Part shown: positions 15,858 to 24,167 of the stretch, in pieces | Layout: each line of letters opens with the position of its first letter | Numbering within the stretch: position 1 is the first letter of the stretch | NCBI GenBank assembly: GCA_045587545.1 | Contig: JAZNCN010000028.1 | Span: forward strand, 1-64,000 | Reading direction: 5' to 3' | Origin: Caccoplasma_A sp045587545 | GTDB lineage: Bacteria > Bacteroidota > Bacteroidia > Bacteroidales > G3-4614 | DNA length: 64,000 nt | Made by a program: the position numbers and the translations under genes | Notes under the pieces: generated by a model | The model's input: the letters and a program-made list of their open reading frames with translations, nothing else | What the model was told of the DNA's origin: nothing | Databases searched by the model: none

Positions 15858-17810
15858 TTATGGGTTTAATACCAATCTTAATCCAACTTCATCGTTTTTA
15901 GATGTTTCTCTAAGTTTATCTCTTGAATATACAGTAATATACTCTTTTGACCCCGAGCAATATGAACCACCTCTTACAACTCTGTATTCAGAACGATTTT
16001 TGTTTAATGGATTATTTTTAGGGCTCGATTTATAATAACTTTTATCATAATAGTCTAAGCACCACTCTGCGACATTTCCGCTCATATTATATATTCCCAA
16101 TGAATTTTTAGATGTGGGTAATTCAACAAAATATGGAGCAGCTCTATCAACGTAGAACGCATCACCGGGATTTCCACTTTCAATAGCATATACAGGATTC
16201 ATTTGTCCGTTTCCTCCACCTCTCGCGGCATATTCCCATTGAGCCTCTGTAGGCAATGAAAAATTTTCACCTGTTTTTTGTCTCAATTTTTCCACAAATT
16301 TTTGTGCATCTTTAAATGATATATTTTCAACAGGTAGCAAATCTCTTTGTGCTTGAGTAAACTCTCCTCCATCATACGCTTCTGTTGGTTGTGATATAGC
16401 GGGACGGGTTCCCATTATTTCGTACCATAATCCTTGTGAAACCTCATATATACCTATATAAAATTCATTTACTTTGACTTTATGTAATGGATTATTTGTA
16501 CCATTTTTAACTCCCATATTGAATTCTCCGAAATTAACTTTAACCATAGGATAAGGAGACAATCCATCTTTTGTGAAAAAATCTTTAGTTGTATCATTTA
16601 GTACCAAAGATTCACTATTACCACTACAATTCTTAAATATTAAAAACGTTACTATTCCTGTTACAATAAATGTTGCCCAAAATAAAATTTTATTAGTTTT
16701 ATTTGAACCTAAATCATTCTCATACTCAGTAACGGCTTCTTGTTGATGTTCTAATGTCGGTTTATTTTGAGGTGCAGGTCCATTGTAACTTTGGTAAGGA
16801 TTTCTATTGATTGTTGGGCTTGGACGTGTTGCTGTTCCCTCATCAGTATTAATACATGGTTTAACTTTTGTTGATTCATCATTAATTGGCATTTCTGGCT
16901 CATTGCTCTTTAATGCTGAAATAAAATCAGATGCTGTTGAATACCTATCTTTCTTCAACGGAGCCATAGCTTTCATTATGCATCGGATTGTTCTTGATGA
17001 TACACCTTTGCTCATTAATTCCTCTTGTGGAAATCCATCATTTAAAAGAACTGATGCTTCCGGAGGGCGACGTCCTGTTAACATTTTATACATGGTCGCA
17101 CCAAGAGCATAAATATCCATTTTTACGGGAAATTCTTTTTCGTTCCCAGTGTAATTAGCCTGCTCTATTGGTGCATATCCCGGCGTTCCGCCTCCAACAC
17201 TTGTACTTGATTCGGGATTTCCATTCTGATCATACTGTTTTGATAATCCAAAATCAATAAGAACAACATTCCCTTTTGAGTTCAACATTACATTCCCCGG
17301 TTTTAAATCGAGATGTAACATCTTATTCTTATGCATAAATGTTAATGCTTCGGCAATTTGTTCTGCATATTTAATACTCTCCTCCTCACCTAACCCATTT
17401 TTTGAAGATATAAGAGTGTCTATAGAACCTCCATCACAATATTCCATTGTATAATAATATGTATTATTGGCTGAAAAAGATTCCAATACCTTTATGATAT
17501 TATTGTGATTTAGTGTTGATAATGTTTGAGCCTCCTTTATAAATTTTTTCTTATATTTATCAAACATTCCTCCATTATCATTTCCTGAAGTAACAGAATT
17601 TTCGCGTCTTCCATTTATCTCCTCCATAAAGAACTCCTTTATGGCTACAGGTATAGTACTCTCAAAAGCTCCTAAAGGACCTTTTATACTTATTTTAGTT
17701 GTTGCTAAATATGTTATTCCAAAGGAACCACTTCCTAATACTCTCTCAATTTTATAAGTGTATGTAGTACCTTGTAAAATAGTTCCCGGTTCAAGTGTAT
17801 TCTTAGACAT
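15858..17810 (-). CDS. Membrane Ser/Thr protein kinase fused to an FGE/SUMF1-like domain
   Basis: 650 residues. Kinase domain 19-300: glycine loop LGSGSFGITYLA, ATP lysine VAIKEF (Lys58), catalytic loop HLDLKPGN (His166/Asp168; Leu replaces the usual Arg, so it is a non-RD kinase), DFG at 186-188, and APIEQ. A Pro/Asn-rich linker follows, then one membrane helix (about 374-393) and an extracytoplasmic formylglycine-generating-enzyme-like domain (about 421-650: LPTEAQWEYAARGG, NMSGNVAEWC, RVVRGGSY). The kinase should face the cytoplasm and the FGE-like domain the periplasm. Gaps to PP2C (11 bp) and the secreted-protein gene (39 bp) show an operon. The FGE-like domain could bind ligands rather than oxidise cysteine. 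Confidence 0.9.
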   Translation of the reverse strand: MSKNTLEPGTILQGTTYTYKIERVLGSGSFGITYLATTKISIKGPLGAFESTIPVAIKEFFMEEINGRRENSVTSGNDNGGMFDKYKKKFIKEAQTLSTLNHNNIIKVLESFSANNTYYYTMEYCDGGSIDTLISSKNGLGEEESIKYAEQIAEALTFMHKNKMLHLDLKPGNVMLNSKGNVVLIDFGLSKQYDQNGNPESSTSVGGGTPGYAPIEQANYTGNEKEFPVKMDIYALGATMYKMLTGRRPPEASVLLNDGFPQEELMSKGVSSRTIRCIMKAMAPLKKDRYSTASDFISALKSNEPEMPINDESTKVKPCINTDEGTATRPSPTINRNPYQSYNGPAPQNKPTLEHQQEAVTEYENDLGSNKTNKILFWATFIVTGIVTFLIFKNCSGNSESLVLNDTTKDFFTKDGLSPYPMVKVNFGEFNMGVKNGTNNPLHKVKVNEFYIGIYEVSQGLWYEIMGTRPAISQPTEAYDGGEFTQAQRDLLPVENISFKDAQKFVEKLRQKTGENFSLPTEAQWEYAARGGGNGQMNPVYAIESGNPGDAFYVDRAAPYFVELPTSKNSLGIYNMSGNVAEWCLDYYDKSYYKSSPKNNPLNKNRSEYRVVRGGSYCSGSKEYITVYSRDKLRETSKNDEVGLRLVLNP

Positions 17811-17821
17811 ACTGTATATTT

Positions 17822-19126
17822 TTACTTATCTGAGATAGCGTTTGCTACATTTTGAGAATTATTATTATTTATATTCTCTTTTGTTGAGGCAACAATCTCT
17901 TTTAATGTTTTTTTATCGGCTGAAGTTTCTTCTTGCTCAGAAGTTTGATTAATATTGGTTTCTTGTTGAATGTTATTATTTAAAGATTCTTCTTGTTTTA
18001 GATTTTCCTCTACTTTTGATGTTTTATCATCTTCTTTCTCAGTTGTTGGTGAAAGGTTTGTTTGTTTTACCTTTGTAGTTTGTTTTACCTTTTTTGTCTC
18101 AGTTTTAAACGGAAGTTCTGTTTTAACATCAGTTGTAGTATCTTCTTGTTTTGTCTCTTTTATTGAACTATTTGTATAAATATAGAATAAAATAATTCCA
18201 ACAATAAAGAATGCTATTATTGTTAAGCACATATAAAACTTTTTAAGTTGTTTTTTATGTTGTATCTCTATGTGTTTTTCAATATTCTCTTCTTCGTTTA
18301 CAGAAATATAGAGTGAAGCATCTGCTTCTTCACTTTCTAAATTCTCTTCATTGTTGAATATCCCTGCTTCTTCACTCTCTTCTACCTCTACTATCTTTAT
18401 AATATATGCTGTATGGTTATCCTTATTCTCTTCGCTGTTTTTTTGTAATAATTTAACCCTATCTTTATCACTTATATCTAATGAAAATATGTATTCTATA
18501 TTCTCATCTGTTGCCTCTTCTAACATTCCATCTGAACACAAATAAAAGTAGTCTCCAGGTTGAATATCAGAAGTGTGATATATATCAGCATTGTAACGTC
18601 GCTCTAAGCATGGTTGCATTGCTCGTGTTATTACATTCTTATTGGGGAAGTTTTTTGCCTCCTCTTCAGTGAGTTCCCCTGCTTTTAATAGGTCATTTAC
18701 CAAAGAGTGGTCTGTTGTTACAAAAATAATTCCGACCTTAGGACGTATATGATATACACGACTATCTCCAATATGAGCAATAGTTGCACCTTCAGAGTGT
18801 AATTTTAGAAGCGTCATAGTTGTTCCCATTTTCTTTTCTGCTCCATTATCCAACTCATCAAGTTTATCGTATGCTACTGATATTGCGTTTTTTAATATAT
18901 TTTCTGTAAAATCATTATCCTCACTATTCTCTATAATATATTTGCTGATAGATGCACATACAGCTTCGCTTGCTACTTCGCCAGAATCGTGTCCTCCCAT
19001 ACCATCGCACACTAAGAATAATCTATCTTCTGCGGTAGCTTCTCCATGTAGAGGAAACATTGAATCCTCTTGATTTTTTCTTTGCCCTAATTCATGTATT
19101 GAATAAGGAAGTATTTTAAATTTCAT
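17822..19126 (-). CDS. PP2C-type Ser/Thr phosphatase with membrane anchor
   Basis: 434 residues. The phosphatase domain (about 5-247) has all the metal-binding motifs: GQRKNQEDS, DGMGGH (41-46), IGDSRVY (119-125), YLCSDGMLEE and DNHTAYI. It should remove phosphates placed by the adjacent kinase. A membrane helix follows at about 297-317, then a Thr/Lys/Glu-rich low-complexity tail (318-434), probably extracytoplasmic. It is 11 bp after the FHA gene and 11 bp before the kinase gene, a classic kinase/phosphatase pair. Confidence 0.93.
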   Translation of the reverse strand: MKFKILPYSIHELGQRKNQEDSMFPLHGEATAEDRLFLVCDGMGGHDSGEVASEAVCASISKYIIENSEDNDFTENILKNAISVAYDKLDELDNGAEKKMGTTMTLLKLHSEGATIAHIGDSRVYHIRPKVGIIFVTTDHSLVNDLLKAGELTEEEAKNFPNKNVITRAMQPCLERRYNADIYHTSDIQPGDYFYLCSDGMLEEATDENIEYIFSLDISDKDRVKLLQKNSEENKDNHTAYIIKIVEVEESEEAGIFNNEENLESEEADASLYISVNEEENIEKHIEIQHKKQLKKFYMCLTIIAFFIVGIILFYIYTNSSIKETKQEDTTTDVKTELPFKTETKKVKQTTKVKQTNLSPTTEKEDDKTSKVEENLKQEESLNNNIQQETNINQTSEQEETSADKKTLKEIVASTKENINNNNSQNVANAISDK

Positions 19127-19137
19127 ATCTATAATAT

Positions 19138-19749
19138 TTATAATTCAAACTTAAACTTTGTATCTCCCATTTGTATAGAGTCTCCTCTTTCTAATACTAT
19201 TTGATCTGATGCCGATAACATCTTATTATTTACGTAGGTTTCGACCTCTTCTTTACTATTATATGCAATATGTATGTATTCCTTGCCTCCGTTAAAAACT
19301 TCTATAGTTAAATGATTACGGCTCATATATCTGTCATTTGTTTCTATAGGTACGGAAACTGTTGAAGAGGTTGATTTCCTTCCCAATGTATTTTTCCCTT
19401 CTTGAAGTAGATACTTTTTAGAGGTTTGTAATTCAATAAGATACCCAATTGTTGCCTTCTCTTTAGGATAATTAATGTTTGAGTTCTGCCCTTTATCGGA
19501 TACTATTACAGTTTTCTCACTTGTTGACTCATTTTGAGATGCGAAACCTGAACAAGAAGTGATTCTTGTTTTTTCGTTATCTTTAGATTTTTTAGGTCTC
19601 TCTTTTGTCTCTACTTGTTGAAATTCTGCAAATTTTAAAATCTGTTTACAACCTTGACACTCTATTTTTTTATCTTTCTCAATCGTTTTTTTATACATTA
19701 TACGCATTGTTGTACCGCATAATGGACATTTAACACTTATTATACTCAT
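19138..19749 (-). CDS. Zinc-ribbon and FHA-domain protein
   Basis: 203 residues. An N-terminal zinc ribbon (CPLC at 8-11, CQGC at 31-34) is joined by a charged linker to a C-terminal FHA domain (about 105-203) with LGRKSTSS and RYMSRNHLTIEV, the phosphothreonine-binding signature. It is probably a cytoplasmic reader of kinase-made phosphothreonine, linking the kinase/phosphatase pair to other partners. It lies 10 bp after the caspase-like gene and 11 bp before PP2C. Confidence 0.9.
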   Translation of the reverse strand: MSIISVKCPLCGTTMRIMYKKTIEKDKKIECQGCKQILKFAEFQQVETKERPKKSKDNEKTRITSCSGFASQNESTSEKTVIVSDKGQNSNINYPKEKATIGYLIELQTSKKYLLQEGKNTLGRKSTSSTVSVPIETNDRYMSRNHLTIEVFNGGKEYIHIAYNSKEEVETYVNNKMLSASDQIVLERGDSIQMGDTKFKFEL

Positions 19750-19759
19750 ACTCTTTTAA

Positions 19760-20530
19760 TTACCATATTATTATAGGCATATTGTTATTAAAGTTTCCCC
19801 ACATTGTCGGGTGTTGCTTACCTCCTGTTTTATTAGCAACATCCTTATTTACATAGTTAAAAAGTTCTATTGCTGTTATTTTCCTATCCTTATTTATATC
19901 AGCCTTTCCCATTAAGCCATATTTTAAAGCATTGGTAAAATATCCGTTTTTCATATTCAGACTTTCATATGAATACTCATAACTTCTTGATGACATAAAA
20001 AGAACAACAGATTCTCCTTTTTTAGAGAATTTATTTTGTATATTATTTATATTTATCTTTTGTCCTTCGTTTTTTTCCCTTATCATTCCTGAGAAACAAG
20101 CATCAGCAAATATTATTTTAGTTGTGCAATTAAATTTTGACATGGTTGATTTGATAGTATCAAAATCCAATATTCTATCATATGCACAAAACCCTTCTTC
20201 ACAACCATGTCCGCTAAAAAATAGAGCTATTATATCATCAGTTGATGCCTTAGCATATAAATCTTTCATAGCAGCAATTATTGAAGCGACAGTTGCTCTT
20301 TTATTAACCAATAAGGATCTCTCGGTATTTCCTGTGTTTTTTCCGTTGTATTTAAATATTGCAGAGATTGTAATGGCGTCATTGTCAGGAAGATTTAAAT
20401 CCATGTTGTTTCCCGGATAATCTGCTACACCAACAACAACCATATATAATTTATTCTTACACAATACGTTTGATGGTAACATAAAAAGTACCATCAAACA
20501 TATTACAGATAATTTATTAGTTAGCTTCAT
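19760..20530 (-). CDS. Secreted caspase-like peptidase (C14 family)
   Basis: 256 residues with a signal peptide (about 1-24), then a caspase/metacaspase p20-like fold. The catalytic His108 is in FFSGHG and the catalytic Cys145 in FADACFSG. The substrate-entry region LNLPDNDA is the usual 'L..(A/P)xxDA' motif. Family members cleave after basic or acidic residues; the specificity here is unknown. It sits 5 bp after the acidic repeat protein and 10 bp before the FHA gene, so it is part of the signalling operon. The export signal means it should act outside the cytoplasm. Confidence 0.9.
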   Translation of the reverse strand: MKLTNKLSVICLMVLFMLPSNVLCKNKLYMVVVGVADYPGNNMDLNLPDNDAITISAIFKYNGKNTGNTERSLLVNKRATVASIIAAMKDLYAKASTDDIIALFFSGHGCEEGFCAYDRILDFDTIKSTMSKFNCTTKIIFADACFSGMIREKNEGQKININNIQNKFSKKGESVVLFMSSRSYEYSYESLNMKNGYFTNALKYGLMGKADINKDRKITAIELFNYVNKDVANKTGGKQHPTMWGNFNNNMPIIIW

Positions 20531-20535
20531 AATAT

Positions 20536-21648
20536 TTATGCAAAGTCACTAATATCAGCGTCATTCATATAATCAGGCATATCATCAAAGCCATTTGATC
20601 CCTCTTCTGCTAACAATTCATCTATCATTAGATCTTCTTGCATATCATCAACATTCATATCGGTATCAGGAAGATCTGTTAGTCCAAAATCATTCGCAGC
20701 TGCATCAAATTCACCATCACCATCTACATCAATCATATATACAGTTTCTCCATCTACATCAACTGTTGCAATTGCCTCGGCATATACTCCATCTTCTAAA
20801 TCTACACCATAATCTACACCAAGGACCTCTATTTCGCTGTCTTCCACGGGTAATATTTCACTAGCAACCTCGTATTCATCATTCTCTTCTGTAACTAATA
20901 TGTCAGAGTCATCATCGTATTCATCATTCTCTTCTGTAGCTAATATATCAGAGTCATCATCGTTCTCTTCATTCTCTTCTGTAGCTAATATATCAGAGTC
21001 ATCATCGTTCTCATCAGTATCTTCTGTAACTAATATATCAGAGTCATCATCGTTCTCATCGGTATCTTCTGTGACTAATATATCAGAGTCATCATCGCCC
21101 TCATCGGTATCTTCTATAGAGTCTTCATTATCTGTATTTTCTGAGATTTCATTAATCTCTTCGTCTGATTGACTCTCTCTCATTGCATCAACAAAGTTGT
21201 CAGAGAATTCAGATCTTTCTTCTGGGGTCATATCTTTCCATTCGTCGGCTGTGTATGTGTTATACATATTTCCGTTCCATTCAAAGACTCCCCCGACACC
21301 TACTTCATCTCTTGCTGCCGCAAATGCTTCAGAAAAAGACATATCATCATTAACTGATTCAGCAATAGGAACATTATCGGGAATTACTATATTCTCATTA
21401 TTGTTTTCTTCATTTGAAGAGTTTTCTTCCTCAAGGATATCTCCAAAATTATCATCATTAATAGATGCGTATGCTACTGATGCACCAAATCCCATGGCAA
21501 CGGCGGCAACTCCGCCAACAACAACAGGTTTCCAAAAAGAAGTTTTATCCTCTTTGGGGGTTGATTGATTCCTATCTATATTCTTATTTATATTATCAGA
21601 AGAGTCTGCATTTGCTTGATTTCTTCTTATTGTTTTTTCTTGATCCAT
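20536..21648 (-). CDS. Acidic repeat membrane protein
   Basis: 370 residues. A polar N-terminus (1-39), one membrane helix (about 40-61, KPVVVGGVAAVAMGFGASVA), then a very acidic region. Residues 98-150 hold a conserved-looking block (SEAFAAARDEVGVGGVFEW, then TPEERSEF). Residues 180-269 are six 15-residue repeats of the type DTDENDDDSDILVTE. The C-terminus has an EF-hand-like DVDGDGEFDAA (307-317), so calcium binding is plausible. It opens the tight part of the operon, 5 bp before the caspase-like gene. Role unknown; possibly a scaffold or substrate of the peptidase. Confidence 0.8.
   Translation of the reverse strand: MDQEKTIRRNQANADSSDNINKNIDRNQSTPKEDKTSFWKPVVVGGVAAVAMGFGASVAYASINDDNFGDILEEENSSNEENNNENIVIPDNVPIAESVNDDMSFSEAFAAARDEVGVGGVFEWNGNMYNTYTADEWKDMTPEERSEFSDNFVDAMRESQSDEEINEISENTDNEDSIEDTDEGDDDSDILVTEDTDENDDDSDILVTEDTDENDDDSDILATEENEENDDDSDILATEENDEYDDDSDILVTEENDEYEVASEILPVEDSEIEVLGVDYGVDLEDGVYAEAIATVDVDGETVYMIDVDGDGEFDAAANDFGLTDLPDTDMNVDDMQEDLMIDELLAEEGSNGFDDMPDYMNDADISDFA
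20842..21111 (-). repeat. Six 45-bp in-frame repeats inside the acidic protein gene
   Basis: Six units encode DTDEGDDDSDILVTE and variants. The middle units are nearly identical at the DNA level, including synonymous sites, and the last is degenerate (ENDEYEVASEILPVE). This points to recent tandem expansion, and copy number may vary between strains. Confidence 0.9.
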
Positions 21649-21688
21649 GATAATAAATTTAATGGTTGTATAATACTACTTGTATTCG

Positions 21689-22741
21689 CTAAAATTTTTT
21701 GACACCAGATATCATTTTTGATTTTGCTAATTTCCTATCTTTTATTAATACTGATTCAGATTTATCATTACCAATTTCTTTATAGTATCCCTCTTCTGAA
21801 CATATCTTGGAATAAAGTTTTTTTGCTTTTGATGGAACTAAAATTTTAAAATCTTTATCCACATCTATTTCTAATACGAAAACAGGATTGTTGTTTATAT
21901 CCAATGCTGTATTAATTACCTTTTCAGATCTAAAAGTTATGCTCTTAAGATTAATTAATCTGTATAGTTCTCTGAAATATAGAGTTTCTAATGTTGAAGG
22001 GAAATCAATCAGAGTCAATTCTTTGGCATTAACTAAAGAGCCTTTTCTTATTACTTTAACTCCTTCAGGAATTTTAAGCTCTCCTTTTTTACCGACAGGA
22101 CATATTAATAATTCGGTGTTAGTTTTATTTAATAATAATCCATTTATTGAAGAATAATATGGGTTATTTGAATCGATATCAATCTTAGATAGTTTCTTTA
22201 AATCTTTTAAATTATTTATTATTTTTACTTTGGCTGGAATATATAGTTCTGTTAATTTTTTACTATCTGCAAAAATTTTCATATCAATTTTATTCCAATC
22301 TCCACCGATAGTTACATTCTCAATTGATACACATTCGCTAAACGCTTTTTCATCAACTCTTACTTGTTTTGCCGAAAAAGACACACCTGATAGGTTTGTA
22401 CATTTGAAAAATGCATTTTTTGCAATACTGTCAATAGATGAAGGTAAATAAACTTTATTTAATGAATCGCAATCAGAAAAAGCATTTTCCGCTATTTCCT
22501 TTACGATATAATCTTTCCCTAAAAATTTAACACTTTCAGGAATTGTTAAAACTCCTGCATAATCTGCAGTTTTTGATTTATCATTTTTTACAATTGCTAC
22601 TTGATGTTTTTTTTCATCAATAACTTTATAAAAAAATTTCTTCCCGGATTTATTGTCAATCGATGAGAAATTTTGTGCATTAATGCTTAATGAATTTAAA
22701 GCAATAAAAGCACTGCCTAATAAAAGAATTTTTAGTTTCAT
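21689..22741 (-). CDS. Secreted BspA-like leucine-rich-repeat protein
   Basis: 350 residues with a signal peptide (about 1-22, ending SINAQ). Leucine-rich repeats of the BspA/LRR_5 type run through the mature part: EIAENAFSDCDSLNKVYLP, IAKNAFFKCTNLSGVSF, VDEKAFSECVSIENVTI, and so on. Such proteins usually bind surface partners. There is no C-terminal sorting domain. It lies 40 bp before the acidic repeat gene and 106 bp after the FHA gene, so it probably belongs to the same transcription unit. Confidence 0.85.
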   Translation of the reverse strand: MKLKILLLGSAFIALNSLSINAQNFSSIDNKSGKKFFYKVIDEKKHQVAIVKNDKSKTADYAGVLTIPESVKFLGKDYIVKEIAENAFSDCDSLNKVYLPSSIDSIAKNAFFKCTNLSGVSFSAKQVRVDEKAFSECVSIENVTIGGDWNKIDMKIFADSKKLTELYIPAKVKIINNLKDLKKLSKIDIDSNNPYYSSINGLLLNKTNTELLICPVGKKGELKIPEGVKVIRKGSLVNAKELTLIDFPSTLETLYFRELYRLINLKSITFRSEKVINTALDINNNPVFVLEIDVDKDFKILVPSKAKKLYSKICSEEGYYKEIGNDKSESVLIKDRKLAKSKMISGVKKF

Positions 22742-22847
22742 AGTTTAAATTATTAATTTATGTAAGCAAATGTAAAAGTTATGATTACAAACTATAAAAT
22801 TTTTTAACGGTGTTTGTATGTAATGCAGGGATTATTGTATAAAATAA

Positions 22848-23528
22848 TTATTCTTTAAAATGAGCGCCACAATATGGGCATTTCCCTCTCTGTTTTAATA
22901 AATCGTATGATATAGATAGAAAGACATTACATTTTGGACAAACATACTGTTTGTGATAGTCATGTTGTAACTTTTCGATTTTTAGATGTTTTTTATCAGG
23001 GAAAAATCTGATGATAGCTCCTATCGCTGCAATGATTGCAGAAATTGCTGTTATTTGAAAACGAATATCCTGATCAATAAATCCTCCAAGAGATAAAGTA
23101 ATACCAATTGAACTTATTACACCACTGGTGCCAAATATAGCGGTCTTTCTCTTCTCTTTAGCATTTAAATTTCTTGTTGCTTCTTTATAGGCACTTTCAA
23201 TATCGCTTAAATGTCTTATAGAATAAAATTGAGGGATTAGTTTTTGCTTTATTGATTTTATATCAACAAGGTATCTATCATCAGATAACTCTATTTTACT
23301 CTCTTCTGTAATAGGAATGCTCATAATCCTATGATTGTCAACGTATGTTACATTTAAAGGATTAAGGTTGCTAAGTCGCATTGTCCCATCTTCCAAAACT
23401 TCAATCTTGCAATGTTGGCGACTGACTCCCATTGATACACTGTTTGGAGATCCAAAATAAGAAGCTTTTCCATCAATTGTTACTTGTAATCTTCTGTTTC
23501 CCGACTCTCTTCCTACAATTAATTCCAT
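22848..23528 (-). CDS. FHA-domain membrane protein with C-terminal zinc ribbon
   Basis: 226 residues from MELIVGRES (23528). The FHA domain (about 1-90) has the conserved SRQHC core (36-40). Two hydrophobic segments follow (about 127-147 and 152-172), then a zinc ribbon (CPKC and CPYC). The frame is open upstream to 23699, but that stretch is the structured RNA element and its T-tract, which ends 5 nt before this ATG, so I reject the longer start. It is the first gene after the right RNA element, making it the likely target of any attenuation. Confidence 0.85.
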   Translation of the reverse strand: MELIVGRESGNRRLQVTIDGKASYFGSPNSVSMGVSRQHCKIEVLEDGTMRLSNLNPLNVTYVDNHRIMSIPITEESKIELSDDRYLVDIKSIKQKLIPQFYSIRHLSDIESAYKEATRNLNAKEKRKTAIFGTSGVISSIGITLSLGGFIDQDIRFQITAISAIIAAIGAIIRFFPDKKHLKIEKLQHDYHKQYVCPKCNVFLSISYDLLKQRGKCPYCGAHFKE

Positions 23529-23533
23529 AATAT

Positions 23534-23708
23534 AAAAAAATAAAACGCAGACTATCTTCTCGCTTATTTTGTTGATTGGGTCCTGGAAAAACCTTGAAGT
23601 TAAAATAAGGAAAAGCAGTCTGCGTTCGTATGTACGAAGCAAACACACTCTTCGACTTATTATTCGGAACTTCAATTTAAATTTTCCAGATTTAATCAAC
23701 CCAAATAA
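23534..23708 (-). ncRNA. Right copy of the structured RNA element with terminator (candidate attenuator)
   Basis: On the minus strand the element runs from TTATTTGGGTTGATT (23708) to a T-tract (23544-23534) 5 nt before the FHA start codon. The terminator stem pairs CGCAGACT (23624-23617) with AGTCTGCG (23553-23546) and CTTATTTT (23609-23602) with AAAATAAG (23570-23563). Upstream is a tight hairpin, TTCGTA-CA-TACGAA. The 5' part, CTGGAAAA...TTGAAGTT...AATAAG (about 23688-23656), is complementary in order to CTTATT...AACTTCAA...TTTTCCAG of the terminator arm and loop, so two exclusive folds are possible. See the left copy at 10424-10603. Confidence 0.65.
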
Positions 23709-24014
23709 CTTGTCTGCAAGTTGTTATAAAAAATATCTAAAATTTATGCTCTTTGTATCTCTCTATCGTTCTTGTTTTATGTTTTTATCCTATTTCTGTT
23801 GTTTTCAACTGCAAACTTAATATATTTTTGCAAATATTCATATATTAAATATGTTTTTTAATAATAGTAATATTGTTTATATCTGAGTTATACTAATGCA
23901 TTGGTAATATAAATAACTCTCATCTCAATAATATCTTAAATAATTACATTTTATAATTAAAATAGGCATTTATGATATAAATAGTAATTTTAAGATATTT
24001 TTTTGCTATTTTAT
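23709..24014. other. AT-rich intergenic region
   Basis: Between the right RNA element and the leucine operon promoter. It must contain the promoter of the minus-strand FHA/kinase transcript, but I could not identify a convincing TAnnTTTG box there. No RNA gene or small reading frame stands out. Confidence 0.5.
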
Positions 24015-24045
24015 TTTGGATATATGAAGTTTATTTATATCTTTG
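24015..24045 (+). promoter_or_regulatory. Promoter of the leucine operon
   Basis: TTTG at 24015-24018 and TATCTTTG at 24038-24045, separated by 19 nt, match the Bacteroidetes primary-sigma consensus exactly. Transcription should start around 24050, giving a leader of about 225 nt before leuA. Confidence 0.85.
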
Positions 24046-24106
24046 CATTGCTTTATAGGAATAAGCGTTTTTTATTGAGGTTTTTTAATTTTAAAATTCA
24101 TTGATT

Positions 24107-24166
24107 ATGAATAATTTACACATTATATCTCTGATTATTCTGTCACTATTGCTTATAAAACGATAG
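24107..24166 (+). CDS. leuL: Leu/Ile-rich leader peptide
   Basis: A 19-codon frame, MNNLHIISLIILSLLLIKR, with six Leu and five Ile, ends in TAG one base before the first pairing segment of the attenuator. Slow translation at the Leu/Ile codons when charged tRNA is scarce would hold a ribosome over codons 9-17 and change the fold downstream. The mixture of Leu and Ile fits an operon with both leuABCD and a citramalate-synthase-like gene. The leuL symbol is used by analogy only. Confidence 0.75.
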   Translation: MNNLHIISLIILSLLLIKR

Positions 24167-24167
24167 G

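Noticed and set aside
20900..21172. Serine-rich plus-strand frame with repeats
   Set aside because: It is the antisense shadow of the Asp-rich repeats in the real minus-strand gene.
23529..23699. 57-residue N-terminal extension of the FHA protein
   Set aside because: The frame runs through the structured RNA element and its T-tract; the FHA domain begins right at the Met at 23528.
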